Assembly (NCBI RefSeq): GCF_022410515.1
Contig: NZ_JACSDI010000003.1
Coordinates: 62,001-126,000, forward strand
Source of the DNA: Shewanella cutis
GTDB taxonomy: Bacteria; Pseudomonadota; Gammaproteobacteria; Enterobacterales; Shewanellaceae
DNA length: 64,000 nucleotides
Reading direction: 5' to 3'
Under the pieces are notes generated by a model. The model saw only the letters and a program-made list of their open reading frames with translations. It made no database searches and had not been told where the DNA came from. A program made the position numbers and the translations under genes. This document shows positions 63,849-64,000 of the stretch, piece by piece. Each line of letters starts with the position of its first letter. Within the stretch, counting starts at the first letter, position 1.

Positions 63849-64000
63849 ATGGGATATCAACCTAAGATAGGGATATCTAAAACAATGATTGGGTGTTTAG
63901 GCTTATGTGCGTTACCTGCCTTGCCACTTAATGCCAAAGAAGTATTAGGTGCGCCTAAAGTTGAGCCAATTGAGATCTTAACGGTCCATGGTCAGCAATA
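63849..64000 (+). CDS. TonB-dependent outer membrane receptor (3' end cut by window)
   Basis: Only the first 50 codons are inside the window. The product starts MGYQPKIGISKTMIGCLGLC, has a signal peptide with cleavage probably after PLNA, and then the segment IEILTVHG, which is the TonB box shape of TonB-dependent receptors. An ATG at 63885 could also serve as start. The Fur box upstream suggests uptake of an iron chelate or haem. The ligand cannot be told. Confidence 0.7.
   Translation, partial: MGYQPKIGISKTMIGCLGLCALPALPLNAKEVLGAPKVEPIEILTVHGQQ

Overview
The window looks like chromosomal DNA of a Shewanella species close to S. oneidensis. This rests on gene order and protein types I recognise: a D-lactate block (lldG-lldF-lldE / dld-II / lldP), nadK next to grpE, dxs-ispA-xseB, the Na+-driven flagellar stator pomAB, thiI, a gcvA-type regulator, rlmM, a short NAD-type isocitrate dehydrogenase, xni-ppnN, rdgC, phoBR with a porin and a pstS-like gene, and paired GSTs. 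No rRNA, tRNA, CRISPR array, prophage or intact insertion sequence was seen.

Layout. 1-2.7 kb: the end of a MATE transporter and an unknown secreted coiled-coil protein. 2.7-6.4 kb is the accessory part: an integron-type attC site behind a cassette-like gene, a second small cassette-like membrane gene, a decayed transposase tail, a BCS1-like AAA ATPase, and old repeat debris. 6.4-14.6 kb: lactate uptake and oxidation, with five CRP-type palindromes upstream of the permease gene. 14.6-28.1 kb: housekeeping genes, with a heat-shock (sigma32) promoter in front of grpE. 28.4-41.2 kb: secreted and periplasmic peptidases, nucleotide and DNA enzymes, and c-di-GMP-type signalling proteins. 41.5-46 kb: a porin, phoB, phoR and a phosphate-binding protein with four tandem Pho half-sites. 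46-48.9 kb: an M1 aminopeptidase gene flanked by three related minus-strand small-RNA-like elements. 48.9-58.1 kb: glutathione peroxidase, MgtE, an acetyltransferase, a YfaZ-type outer membrane protein, a drug/metabolite exporter, a membrane GGDEF protein, and a two-domain flavoprotein. 58.5-64 kb: a small basic protein, a MITE that abuts an rRNA methyltransferase gene, two GSTs with a divergent TetR regulator, a TIGR02453 protein, and the start of a TonB-dependent receptor behind a Fur box.

The most interesting candidate is the set of three small-RNA-like elements at about 46.04-46.17, 48.25-48.39 and 48.69-48.79 kb. Read on the minus strand, each has a C/U-rich segment containing GUUCAUCAU, then (in two of the three) a hairpin with an identical 10-nt loop, then a strong Rho-independent terminator. 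Two of them start from sequences that resemble sigmaE promoters with the same 16-nt spacer. The shared segment is complementary to the first codons of the porin mRNA at 41502. This is the layout of envelope-stress small RNAs that silence porins (as for MicA, RybB and VrrA), but I recognise no known family here. The promoters, hairpins and complementarity are read directly from the sequence; the function is inference.
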